From assembly GCA_025059535.1 (NCBI GenBank), contig JANXCX010000005.1, positions 1-64,000 of the forward strand: 64,000 nt of DNA, written 5' to 3'. The position numbers and the translations under genes were made by a program. Below, piece after piece: positions 51,985-59,285 of this stretch. Positions within the stretch are counted from its first letter, which is position 1; each line of letters opens with the position of its first letter. This stretch comes from Bacteroidia bacterium (lineage in GTDB: Bacteria; Bacteroidota; Bacteroidia; SpSt-205). Under the pieces are notes generated by a model. It had not been told where the DNA came from. It searched no databases and saw nothing but the letters and a program-made list of their open reading frames with translations.

Positions 51985-52341
51985 TTAGCGAGCCACATCC
52001 TCAAAGAGCTGAACTTGGTCTGGCGCCTCCAAGCACACCGCTACTACATCTATGCGCGCGGGTAGGCGGGCATAACAGGGATTTTCGTTGATAAAGGTTT
52101 CAGCAGCGCGGCGCAGGGCTTCTATCTTCTGGGAGTCAATAGTCTGCTCGGGAAACCAGCTGGCGCAGCGCTGGGAAGAGCGTACTTCAACAAAGACTAA
52201 TTCTCCGTCTTTCCAGGCGATAAAGTCTATTTCATAGGGGGTTTTTCGCCAACGCTGGAATAGAAGTATATAGCCTCTCTGCCGAAGAAAGGCTGCGGCT
52301 AAGTCCTCCCCAGCTTTTCCTATGGACGCAGGCGTCGCAAT
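51985..52341 (-). CDS. yraN: YraN/UPF0102 endonuclease-like protein, non-canonical start
   Basis: 118 residues from a proposed ATT start. The frame reads [20 protein letters not shown], then [19 protein letters not shown] and ends QLFEDVAR. This is the UPF0102 pattern with PD-(D/E)xK-type residues (D39, E52, R54). The frame contains no ATG, GTG or TTG upstream of the conserved core, so a start-codon-based search misses it. ATT at 52341 overlaps the CbpA gene end by 22 nt and puts the initiator where homologues start, so coupled initiation at AUU is the simplest reading. Function of the family is uncertain (nuclease fold, DNA uptake or repair). Confidence 0.78.
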   Translation of the reverse strand: MATPASIGKAGEDLAAAFLRQRGYILLFQRWRKTPYEIDFIAWKDGELVFVEVRSSQRCASWFPEQTIDSQKIEALRRAAETFINENPCYARLPARIDVVAVCLEAPDQVQLFEDVAR

Positions 52342-53147
52342 TCTTGGAAGAGTTCTTTTTCGCGCGGGGTTAAGTTTTGGGGAAGTTGGACACTTACGGT
52401 TAGGTATAGGTCGCCGGGCGGCTGGGTGGGCCAGCCCTTTCCGCGTAGCTGGAAGATGTGCCCGTTGGGAATTTCAGGAGGTATGTTGAGGCGCAGCCGC
52501 TGACCATCTATGTGGGTAAATTCCACTTGCCCCCCTAAGAGGGCCGTGTAGAGGGGTACTTCCAGTGAGGCGTAAAGGTCTTTGCCCTTGAGAGTAAACC
52601 GAGGATGAGGAAGCACCTCTAAGCGTAGAACGAGGTCTCGGCCGCCTGGCGCCCTTCCTTTGAGGCGGATCTGAGTATTAGGAGAGAGCCCTGGCCGGAT
52701 GGGGACTTCTATAACCTGATCCCCTATTTGGACTACCTTAGTACCGCCTTTATAGAGGTCTTCCAGAGAAATGCGTAGGTTGGCTTCCACGGGCCTGGGG
52801 CGGCGCTGGAGAAAGTCTTCCCCAAAGAAAATTCTAAAGAAGTCGGAGAATCCCTCTAGATCGCCCATGGAGATGTGGGGCCAGCCGCCGCTCGCTGGAG
52901 GAATATCTGCGTACTGACGCCAATTAGCCCCAAGCTGATCATACTTAGCGCGAGTTTCAGGGTTGCTTAGGACCTCGTAGGCCTCTTGGATTTCCTTGAA
53001 CCGCTCCTCAGCCTCTTTGTTACCTGGGTTGGCATCGGGATGGTACTGACGCGCTAAGCGCCTATAAGCCCGCTTAATCTCCTCCGGGCTGGCGGAGCGG
53101 TCTACACCTAAAATGGCATAGTAATCCTTGAACTTGACAGAGGCCAT
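52320..53147 (-). CDS. cbpA: CbpA-type DnaJ co-chaperone
   Basis: 275 residues. The N-terminal J domain (about 8-72) has the HPD motif at 36-38 (YHPDAN). A short Gly/Phe-poor linker is followed by two C-terminal beta domains ([29 protein letters not shown]). There is no zinc-finger repeat, so it is CbpA rather than DnaJ. It stimulates DnaK and may bind DNA. It diverges from hsp20, making a heat-shock gene pair. The promoter box TATTTTTG lies 16 nt upstream. Confidence 0.92.
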   Translation of the reverse strand: MASVKFKDYYAILGVDRSASPEEIKRAYRRLARQYHPDANPGNKEAEERFKEIQEAYEVLSNPETRAKYDQLGANWRQYADIPPASGGWPHISMGDLEGFSDFFRIFFGEDFLQRRPRPVEANLRISLEDLYKGGTKVVQIGDQVIEVPIRPGLSPNTQIRLKGRAPGGRDLVLRLEVLPHPRFTLKGKDLYASLEVPLYTALLGGQVEFTHIDGQRLRLNIPPEIPNGHIFQLRGKGWPTQPPGDLYLTVSVQLPQNLTPREKELFQELRRLRP

Positions 53148-53163
53148 AAAGGCTTTTATCTGG

Positions 53164-53171
53164 CAAAAATA
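53164..53171 (-). promoter_or_regulatory. -7 box TATTTTTG for cbpA
   Basis: A perfect TAnnTTTG match on the minus strand; 16 nt to ATG 53147. Confidence 0.55.
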
Positions 53172-53248
53172 CTACCCAGGTGTCAATACACCCGAGTAAG
53201 ACTGTAGAAGCGGCAGAAGGCCTGCCATATAGGCAAATAGAAGTCTGA

Positions 53249-53264
53249 TGGCACACTTTCTGCC
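53249..53264 (+). promoter_or_regulatory. Sigma-54-like -24/-12 promoter before hsp20
   Basis: TGGCACACTTTCTGCC has GG (53250-53251) and GC (53262-53263) exactly 10 bases apart, the RpoN hallmark, with 6 of 7 bases of TGGCACG. The predicted +1 is near 53275, about 30 nt before the ATG. No TAnnTTTG box is present here. Confidence 0.55.
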
Positions 53265-53292
53265 CCTTCTCTTCCATAGAAAACAAAAAACT

Positions 53293-53300
53293 GAGGAGGT
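53293..53300 (+). promoter_or_regulatory. Strong Shine-Dalgarno GAGGAGGT before hsp20
   Basis: AGGAGG ends 5 nt before ATG 53305, a textbook ribosome binding site. Other starts in this window lack such a site, so it decides the start and marks this gene as different. Confidence 0.8.
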
Positions 53301-53304
53301 GCCT

Positions 53305-53754
53305 ATGAGTAGCCTAGTACGACTGATGGACTGGACAGAGTCGCTCCCGGAACGGGTGCGTGCTATGCAGGAGCTGGTGGAGCGTATCTTCAATGAAACC
53401 GCCAGCAATTTCACGCGTATGGAGAGCTTCGTGCCGCGGGTGGATATCGTGGAAACTGACAAGGCCTACGAAATCCACCTCGCCGTACCAGGCATGAAGA
53501 AGGAGGACTTCAAGGTGGAACTGACCGAGGGTCGGCTTACGGTATCGGGTGAGCGGAAGTTCCAAAAGGAGGAAGGGGACAAGAAAACCTTCCACCGAGT
53601 GGAGACGCAGTATGGCGCCTTCACGCGGAGCTTCATCCTGCCCGATGACGTGAAGACCGATGCGGTAACAGCAGAGTACACCGATGGCATCCTGCGCCTC
53701 CATCTGCCCAAGGATGAGAAGAAGGCGCAAGTGGCACGCATTGAAGTGAAGTAA
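53305..53754 (+). CDS. hsp20: Small heat-shock protein Hsp20
   Basis: 149 residues. The alpha-crystallin domain spans about 45-140: FVPRVDIVETDKAYEIHLAV, PGMKKEDFKVEL, GRLTVSGERKF, TEYxDGILRLHLPK-type strand AEYTDGILRLHLPKDEKK. The short C-terminal VARIEVK may give the IxI/V anchor for oligomers. It holds unfolding proteins for refolding by DnaK/CbpA. ATG 53305 is set by the Shine-Dalgarno sequence; the longer frame from 53248 runs through it. A 26-nt palindromic terminator follows. Confidence 0.95.
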   Translation: MSSLVRLMDWTESLPERVRAMQELVERIFNETASNFTRMESFVPRVDIVETDKAYEIHLAVPGMKKEDFKVELTEGRLTVSGERKFQKEEGDKKTFHRVETQYGAFTRSFILPDDVKTDAVTAEYTDGILRLHLPKDEKKAQVARIEVK

Positions 53755-53778
53755 AACGGGTGCCATTTGGGGAAATTA

Positions 53779-53810
53779 GAGGCTCACCCGTACGGGTGAG
53801 CCTCCTTTAT
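53779..53810 (+). terminator. Palindromic terminator fused to the pyrE promoter
   Basis: GAGGCTCACCCGT and its exact complement form a 26-nt palindrome (53779-53804), effectively a stem of 10 bp or more with a small loop, followed by CTTTATTTTT. The T-rich tail contains the TATTTTTG box used as the pyrE -7 element. Confidence 0.9.
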
Positions 53811-53815
53811 TTTTG
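53808..53815 (+). promoter_or_regulatory. -7 box TATTTTTG for pyrE inside the terminator tail
   Basis: A perfect TAnnTTTG match; 6 nt to ATG 53822. An in-frame TTG (53813) is part of the box and is rejected as a start. Confidence 0.6.
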
Positions 53816-53821
53816 AGAGAC

Positions 53822-54442
53822 ATGGATCTGCGAGGGTATGCCTGCTTTTTGCGTAGCTCGGGCATAGCTCAGCTGCGCACGTCGCCGCCCTGGTTTGTTT
53901 GGAGCTCAGGTCAGCAAAGCCCTATTTATTTGGACCATCGCCGGCTATTAGGGTACCCGACCTGGCGGCGCTGGGTGGTAGAAGAGCTCCACCGACTTAT
54001 CCTCCAGCAGGGTGTAGAACCCCGAGGTGTAGTCGGGGTGGCCACGGGCGGGATACCCTGGGCGGCCTGGCTTGGGGAACGTTTAGGCTTACCCGTAGGA
54101 TATGTACGGCCTCAGCCTAAACCCCATGGCTATGGCCAGCAAGTAGAAGGGCTCAGGCCCTCCGCTGCACCCGTGCTGATTGTAGAGGATGTTCTTTCCA
54201 CAGGACAGAGTCTTCATAGAGCCACTCAAGCCTTAGCGCAGAGTGGCTATGCCGTAGGGGCGGCCTTCGTGCTCTGGAGCTATGAGTTGCCACAGCTACC
54301 TTCCTTCTCCTTTCCGCTCTACAGGCTTCTTACCTTTCCCCAGGCCCTTCTTTTCTGGGAGATGGAAGGGCTTATAACCCAGCAGGATAAAGCAATGCTC
54401 CTTAGCTGGATTCGGGGGGGCCCTTCAGGGAAGCTGGGCTAA
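53822..54442 (+). CDS. pyrE: Orotate phosphoribosyltransferase
   Basis: 206 residues. It joins orotate to PRPP, giving OMP, the substrate of the PyrF encoded at 8318. The PRPP-binding motif VLIVEDVLSTGQSLHRA is complete; SGQQSPIYLDHRRLLGYP near the N-terminus and GVATGGIPWAAWLGERLG are the other family blocks. The C-terminal segment is shorter and more hydrophobic than in E. coli. It is followed 18 nt later by the PAS/SpoIIE gene. Confidence 0.93.
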   Translation: MDLRGYACFLRSSGIAQLRTSPPWFVWSSGQQSPIYLDHRRLLGYPTWRRWVVEELHRLILQQGVEPRGVVGVATGGIPWAAWLGERLGLPVGYVRPQPKPHGYGQQVEGLRPSAAPVLIVEDVLSTGQSLHRATQALAQSGYAVGAAFVLWSYELPQLPSFSFPLYRLLTFPQALLFWEMEGLITQQDKAMLLSWIRGGPSGKLG

Positions 54443-54460
54443 TTTGTTATTCTCAGGCAT

Positions 54461-56092
54461 ATGGCCAGCTTTTGGCAAAACCTGCGGGGCATTCTTGCGA
54501 CTTCTGCGCCCTCTTCAGAAGCCTATGAGTGGCTTCCTAAGCTAGCGGCTCTCTACCCCGCACCTGTTTTCCTGATTAGTAAATCCCGCGACCGCTTTCT
54601 GTGGGTCAGTCCCAGCACCCTTGCTTTGGTAGGGCAGCCCAGTGAAGCCTTACTCCAAGTCTCTCCAAAGGCTTTTTTGGAGGAGAATTTTGCCCCTTCC
54701 GAGATACTTTTGAATTGCCTCTTGACGGAAAAGGCTCAACAGGAGGTTGAGGTAACCTATCTGCCCGCAAAGCGAATACTTAGGGGATACTGGATAAATA
54801 TAGAGAAAGAGGTTTTTGCTCTGGTATTTCAGGACGTTACAGAGCTGCGGCAAGCTCAGGAAGAGCTGGTCCAATACGCGGAGGAATTGCGACAGCAGGT
54901 AGACCTTTTGACGGACCTTAGGGCTTCCTTAGAGAAATCAAACCAGGAGCTAGCGCAGCAACGGGAGCAGCTCCGCCTACTGGCGGCTGTAGCGGCTTAC
55001 ACGGATAATGCGGTCATTATTACGGATGTGCGAGGCCAAATCTTATGGGTAAATAGAGGATTTGAACGAATCTCGGGCTATACCTTACAAGAAGTAAAGG
55101 GGAAGATTCCAGGCAGGCTTTTGCAGGGGCCTGATACCGATCCCGCTACTGTACAGCGAATTCGCGAGAAGCTCCAGCGCAAAGAGCCCTTTACGGAGGA
55201 GATTCTGAACTACACTAAGGATGGGCGTCCTTACTGGCTTCGCCTCTATATCACCCCTCTCACCAATGAGATGAATGAGGTAACGCACTTTATTGCGATT
55301 GAGATGGACATAACAGAGGAGAAGAAGCGGATTGAGCAGTTGGAGGCCCGCATGCGCGACCTAGCGGATGCCCAGCGATATGCTGCGCGTATCTTTCAGC
55401 GCTTCCTGCCCCCTGTAGATAGGCTCAAGGCTTACTTTAGCGAGGTAGCTATTTGGAATGAGCCCCTTCACGAAGTAGGGGGCGATTTTTACTTTTATTC
55501 GCCTCAAGAGGGTCAAGTTATAATAGCGTTAGGGGACAGTACGGGGCATGGTGCGGCGGCGGCCCTCATCAGCGTCTATGCCCTGACCGCCCTCGCCAGC
55601 TTTACGAAGGACCGCTTTGACCGAAGTTTAGAGGAGATTTACGATGAGCTCTTAGAGGGCATTATCTTCTCCTCCGAAGGGAAGGTTCTTCAGGAAGGCT
55701 TTGAATTGGCTCTACTTCGCTACAACCTTGAAGATCAGAGTCTAGAATACTTAGGGGCGCGTCGGCCATTATGGATATTCCGTGGAAGTGAGCTGTATGA
55801 ATTAGAACCGGCGCGCACCGACATAAGTACGATGCACTCAACCCTACGTCCCCCTCTGCGTAGGCTGATCCTGCAGAAACGCGACCGCCTCTATCTTTTC
55901 TCTGACGGTATACCGGATCAGCTTGGCGTGGATAATAAAAAGTTTTCCCTCGGACGCTTGCGTAGTTTTCTCCAGCTTAACCAGTACCTACCCGTCCCTG
56001 AGCAAATCAATTTGCTCCGCCAAGCGCTAAAGCAGTGGCAAGGAAGCAACCCTCAGACCGATGACCGGCTAATTATAGCCTTAGAAGTATAG
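54461..56092 (+). CDS. PAS-PAS-SpoIIE (PP2C-type) serine phosphatase
   Basis: 543 residues. PAS 1 is at about 25-130, a coiled-coil linker at about 130-175, PAS 2 at about 175-300 and the SpoIIE/PP2C phosphatase at about 330-540, with metal sites in VGGDFYFYS and LGDSTGHGAAAALIS and SDGIPDQ at the end. PAS 2 closely resembles LOV domains (GRLLQGPDTDP, YWLRLYITPL), but the photoactive Cys position is Gly, so light sensing by flavin adduct is not expected. It likely dephosphorylates a STAS antagonist in a partner switch; the RsbW-like kinase at 32128 is a candidate counterpart. CTAATTTG at 54439 is only a weak promoter candidate. Confidence 0.87.
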   Translation: MASFWQNLRGILATSAPSSEAYEWLPKLAALYPAPVFLISKSRDRFLWVSPSTLALVGQPSEALLQVSPKAFLEENFAPSEILLNCLLTEKAQQEVEVTYLPAKRILRGYWINIEKEVFALVFQDVTELRQAQEELVQYAEELRQQVDLLTDLRASLEKSNQELAQQREQLRLLAAVAAYTDNAVIITDVRGQILWVNRGFERISGYTLQEVKGKIPGRLLQGPDTDPATVQRIREKLQRKEPFTEEILNYTKDGRPYWLRLYITPLTNEMNEVTHFIAIEMDITEEKKRIEQLEARMRDLADAQRYAARIFQRFLPPVDRLKAYFSEVAIWNEPLHEVGGDFYFYSPQEGQVIIALGDSTGHGAAAALISVYALTALASFTKDRFDRSLEEIYDELLEGIIFSSEGKVLQEGFELALLRYNLEDQSLEYLGARRPLWIFRGSELYELEPARTDISTMHSTLRPPLRRLILQKRDRLYLFSDGIPDQLGVDNKKFSLGRLRSFLQLNQYLPVPEQINLLRQALKQWQGSNPQTDDRLIIALEV

Positions 56093-56147
56093 GTCGGAAA
56101 GAGACGAGTAAGGTGCGTCCTATGAAGAATGCTCTGCGCCGATCCGC

Positions 56148-57455
56148 TTAGTAGCGATACCACTCTGGCTTGTAGGGTCCTTCAATAGGAACGCCTATGT
56201 AAGCTGCCTGTTCGGGGGTGAGGGTATCTAATTCGGCGCCTAGCTTTTCTAAGTGTAGGCGGGCTACCATCTCGTCTAGCTTCTTGGGGAGGGTATATAC
56301 TTTAGGCTCATAGAGATGGCCACGGGTCCAGAGCTCTATCTGAGCTAAAACCTGGTTGGAGAAGGAGCAGGACATCACGAAGGAGGGATGACCTTCGGCG
56401 CAGGCCAGGTTCATAAGCCGGCCCTCAGCTAAGACGATGATTTCCTTACCTTCTACGTTATAGACATCCACATAGGGCTTTATAGTGTATTTAGTGTGGC
56501 CGTAGTGCTTATTGAGCCAGGCGACATCTATTTCTAGGTCAAAATGTCCGATATTACCCACGATGGCCTTATCCTTCATGGCTAAGAAGTGGCGTCCTAC
56601 GACTACGTCTCGGTTACCTGTGGCGGTTATAATTATGTCGGCAAGAGGTACGGCGTTGTCCATTTTCATTACGCGGAAGCCATCCATTACGGCTTGCAGG
56701 GCGCAGATGGGGTCTATCTCGGTTACGATCACTTGCGCGCCGGCGCCGGCAAAGGCTTGGGCGGTACCAGCTCCCACATCCCCGTAGCCGGCTACTACTA
56801 CGGTTTTGCCTGCAATCATTATTCCTGTGGCTCGCCGGACCGCATCCACGGCAGACTCGCGGCAGCCGTAAATATTGTCAAACTTGGATTTAGTAACTGA
56901 GTCATTTACGTTGATGGCGGGGAAAGGTAATTTACCTTGGGCAGCGTATTCGTAGAGGCGGCGTACGCCCGTGGTAGTTTCTTCCGATACGCCTCGGATG
57001 TGGCGCGCGAGTTCGGGGTATTTATTGATTATCAGGGCTGTAAGATCGCCGCCATCGTCTAGTATGAGGTTCAGGGGGCGGTCAGGGCTGCCGAAAAAGA
57101 GGGTTTGCTCTATGCACCACCAGTATTCCTCTTCGGTTTCGCCTTTCCAGGCGAAGACAGGGATACCGGCTGCGGCTATAGCGGCAGCCGCGTGATCCTG
57201 GGTGGAGAAAGGGTTGCAGGAGGACCAGCGCACTTCGGCTCCCAGCTCTACCAGCGTTTCAATTAGGACGGCGGTTTCTATAGTCATGTGTAGGCAGCCT
57301 GCAATTCGGGCCCCTTTGAGGGGCTTTGTATCGCGGTAGCGCTCGCGTAGAGCCATGAGGCCAGGCATTTCCGCTTCCGCTAGGCGAATCTCGCGTCGCC
57401 CCCACTCGGCCAACGATAGGTCGGCTACTTTGAAGTCTTGTGTGGTAGTCAACAT
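56148..57455 (-). CDS. ahcY: Adenosylhomocysteinase
   Basis: 435 residues. It hydrolyses S-adenosylhomocysteine to adenosine and homocysteine with bound NAD. Conserved blocks: [43 protein letters not shown] (active-site Lys), [15 protein letters not shown] (NAD fold) and the C-terminal KPEWYRY. The homocysteine product can feed the cbs gene at 41053. ATG 57455 lies 7 nt after TACCTTTG. I see no SAH riboswitch in the 56-bp divergent region. Confidence 0.97.
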   Translation of the reverse strand: MLTTTQDFKVADLSLAEWGRREIRLAEAEMPGLMALRERYRDTKPLKGARIAGCLHMTIETAVLIETLVELGAEVRWSSCNPFSTQDHAAAAIAAAGIPVFAWKGETEEEYWWCIEQTLFFGSPDRPLNLILDDGGDLTALIINKYPELARHIRGVSEETTTGVRRLYEYAAQGKLPFPAINVNDSVTKSKFDNIYGCRESAVDAVRRATGIMIAGKTVVVAGYGDVGAGTAQAFAGAGAQVIVTEIDPICALQAVMDGFRVMKMDNAVPLADIIITATGNRDVVVGRHFLAMKDKAIVGNIGHFDLEIDVAWLNKHYGHTKYTIKPYVDVYNVEGKEIIVLAEGRLMNLACAEGHPSFVMSCSFSNQVLAQIELWTRGHLYEPKVYTLPKKLDEMVARLHLEKLGAELDTLTPEQAAYIGVPIEGPYKPEWYRY

Positions 57456-57462
57456 AGCTTAG

Positions 57463-57470
57463 CAAAGGTA
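57463..57470 (-). promoter_or_regulatory. -7 box TACCTTTG for ahcY
   Basis: A perfect TAnnTTTG match on the minus strand; 7 nt to ATG 57455. Confidence 0.65.
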
Positions 57471-57499
57471 CAAACATAATTCCATGTAAGGCCCTCCAA

Positions 57500-57507
57500 T
57501 AACTTTG
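57500..57507 (+). promoter_or_regulatory. -7 box TAACTTTG, 4 nt before holB GTG
   Basis: A perfect TAnnTTTG match; spacer CGCG, then GTG 57512. Back to back with the ahcY promoter, 29 bp apart. Confidence 0.68.
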
Positions 57508-57511
57508 CGCG

Positions 57512-58564
57512 GTGCGTTGGGACCTTGTGCCCCGCGGGGAGGTTTGGCGGAAGCGCTGGGGTGAATTGGTAAGGGGGGGGCGTTTGCCGGCAGCTTCGCT
57601 CTGGATAGGTCCAGAAGGCGTGGGAAAGACCTTAGCGGCTTGGGCGCTTGCTCGGGCGGTATTATGTGAGCACGGTGATCGGGTAGTGGCTTGTGAAGCC
57701 TGCTCAAGCTGTAAGGCTACTACCCAGTGGCTTCATCCTCATCTGCTGGTGGCAGTTCCCCTGCCAGCGGAGGTTTCCTGGGAGGAGGGTCTAGCTCAGT
57801 GGCGAGCGGCCCTGCAGGCAAATCCCTATCTGACTTTTGGGGGATGGCTGCGAGAGTTGGGTTTGCGCTCCTCAGCGCGTCTATCTATCGGGGTAGAGGT
57901 AGTGCGCCGATTGCAGGAGCGCCTAAGTTTAGCCCTTGCGGCCTCGCAGTGGCGTATAGTAATCTTTTGGCACGCAGAGACTCTCACCCGCCAGGCTTCT
58001 AACGCGCTTCTCAAGCTCGTGGAAGAACCACCCATGCGTACCTTTTTTCTTTTTCTCAGTACGCGTTTAGAGGCTCTGCCGATTACGCTGCGCTCGCGCT
58101 GCCAGGTTTGGCGGTTTAGTCCTCTCTCGCCTCAAGAGCTGGAGGCACTGGCCGGTACAGCCATAGCCCCAAGTCTGCTTCCGCTGGCCCAGGGTAGCTT
58201 CGGGCGCCTCAAGGAAATTCTGGCTGAGGGGGGGCCAGCTTTCCTTCAGCCTGTGCGGGAGTGGCTGCGGGCGCTTTGGACGGGCCACGCCGAAGCCTTA
58301 CTAGCCCCTTTAGAGAACCTAGCTAAGAGTCCTCAGCTTTCGGAGCTTCTTCTAGGGGCGGTTCTTCTTGTGCGGGCGCATCCGCATCTCTCCCCTTTTG
58401 AAAAGGCCTATAGCATGGACCTTCTCCTACAGGCGGCTGATGAAATAGAAGCGCACATCCAGCCGCCGTTAGTGCTTTGGCAGACTACCCTCGCTCTGTG
58501 GGAGGCGTGGCGGGGGGAGAAACTTCCTCTGTTGGCCTGGTTGGGGAGAGAAGTTTCTTCCTGA
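57512..58564 (+). CDS. holB: DNA polymerase III delta' subunit
   Basis: 350 residues, AAA+ clamp-loader subunit. Walker-A-like GPEGVGKT, a zinc-type cysteine group (CEHG, CEACSSC), ALLKLVEEPPMRTFFLFLST and the SRC arginine-finger motif (LRSRCQVWRF) are present. It has the C-terminal collar domain of the family. It helps load the beta clamp. The GTG start is fixed by the promoter box 4 nt upstream. The last 80 bp overlap the end of the convergent GT2 gene. Confidence 0.9.
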   Translation: MRWDLVPRGEVWRKRWGELVRGGRLPAASLWIGPEGVGKTLAAWALARAVLCEHGDRVVACEACSSCKATTQWLHPHLLVAVPLPAEVSWEEGLAQWRAALQANPYLTFGGWLRELGLRSSARLSIGVEVVRRLQERLSLALAASQWRIVIFWHAETLTRQASNALLKLVEEPPMRTFFLFLSTRLEALPITLRSRCQVWRFSPLSPQELEALAGTAIAPSLLPLAQGSFGRLKEILAEGGPAFLQPVREWLRALWTGHAEALLAPLENLAKSPQLSELLLGAVLLVRAHPHLSPFEKAYSMDLLLQAADEIEAHIQPPLVLWQTTLALWEAWRGEKLPLLAWLGREVSS

Positions 58565-59285
58565 GTTTTGTTCTATTCCAGCGCAACCATAGCACCCCCC
58601 ATATGGCTTCTTGAACGACTTGACGGGACATCTTAGAGGTGCCGGCCACCCGTTCGGTAAAGACGATAGGTACTTCTACCAGTCGGGCCCCTGCTAAAAA
58701 GGCCTTATACTTCATCTCAATCTGAAAGGCATAACCTCTGAACCGAATGGGGGCCGCTGTTAGGATTTGGCTGAGGAGTGCTCGCCTATACCCTACAAAG
58801 CCAGCGGTAGGGTCGTAAATCGGCATGCCGGTGATTAGCCGAACATACCAGCTGGCCCCATAACTAAGTAGAATGCGACCCAAAGGCCAATTTACTACGT
58901 TGATACCGCTGAGGTAGCGCGAGCCTATCGCCATATCCGCCTCCTCTAAAGCCTTAGCGAGCGCAGGAAGGTAGGCGGGCGGATGACTAAGGTCGGCATC
59001 CATCTCATATATGAATTGGGCGGAAGTATGACGCAGCACCCACCAGAAGCCCGCTTCGTAAGCCCGTCCTAGCCCTTCTTTCTGCGGCCGCTGAAGTAGC
59101 TCTACGACAAAGTCAGGGTAAGCGGCGCGGTATTCTAAGGCTAACCGGGCTGTGCCATCGGGCGAGTTATCATCCACTACAAGCACCGCAAAGCGCTGGG
59201 GCAGCTGGCGAATAGCTTCTAAGATTGGAACGATGTTTTCGGCCTCGTTATAGGTAGGTAGGACTATCCAGTGCTCAGGCGGCAT
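58485..59285 (-). CDS. Polyprenol-phosphate mannosyltransferase-like GT2
   Basis: 266 residues. The DPM1-type GT-A fold: VLPTYNEAENIVPILEAI, VVDDNSPDGTA, EMDADLSHPP (DxD-like) and IGSRYLSG, then DPTAGFVGYRR and RGYAFQIEMKYKA. It lacks a C-terminal membrane domain, so it is the short soluble form. It makes a polyprenyl-phosphate sugar donor at the membrane face. It overlaps the ABC exporter gene by 11 nt and holB convergently by 80 bp. Confidence 0.9.
   Translation of the reverse strand: MPPEHWIVLPTYNEAENIVPILEAIRQLPQRFAVLVVDDNSPDGTARLALEYRAAYPDFVVELLQRPQKEGLGRAYEAGFWWVLRHTSAQFIYEMDADLSHPPAYLPALAKALEEADMAIGSRYLSGINVVNWPLGRILLSYGASWYVRLITGMPIYDPTAGFVGYRRALLSQILTAAPIRFRGYAFQIEMKYKAFLAGARLVEVPIVFTERVAGTSKMSRQVVQEAIWGVLWLRWNRTKLRKKLLSPTRPTEEVSPPATPPTERG

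Noticed and set aside
57456-57511. SAH riboswitch before ahcY
   Set aside because: The divergent gap is 56 bp and holds two -7 boxes; the predicted leader is too short for a riboswitch.
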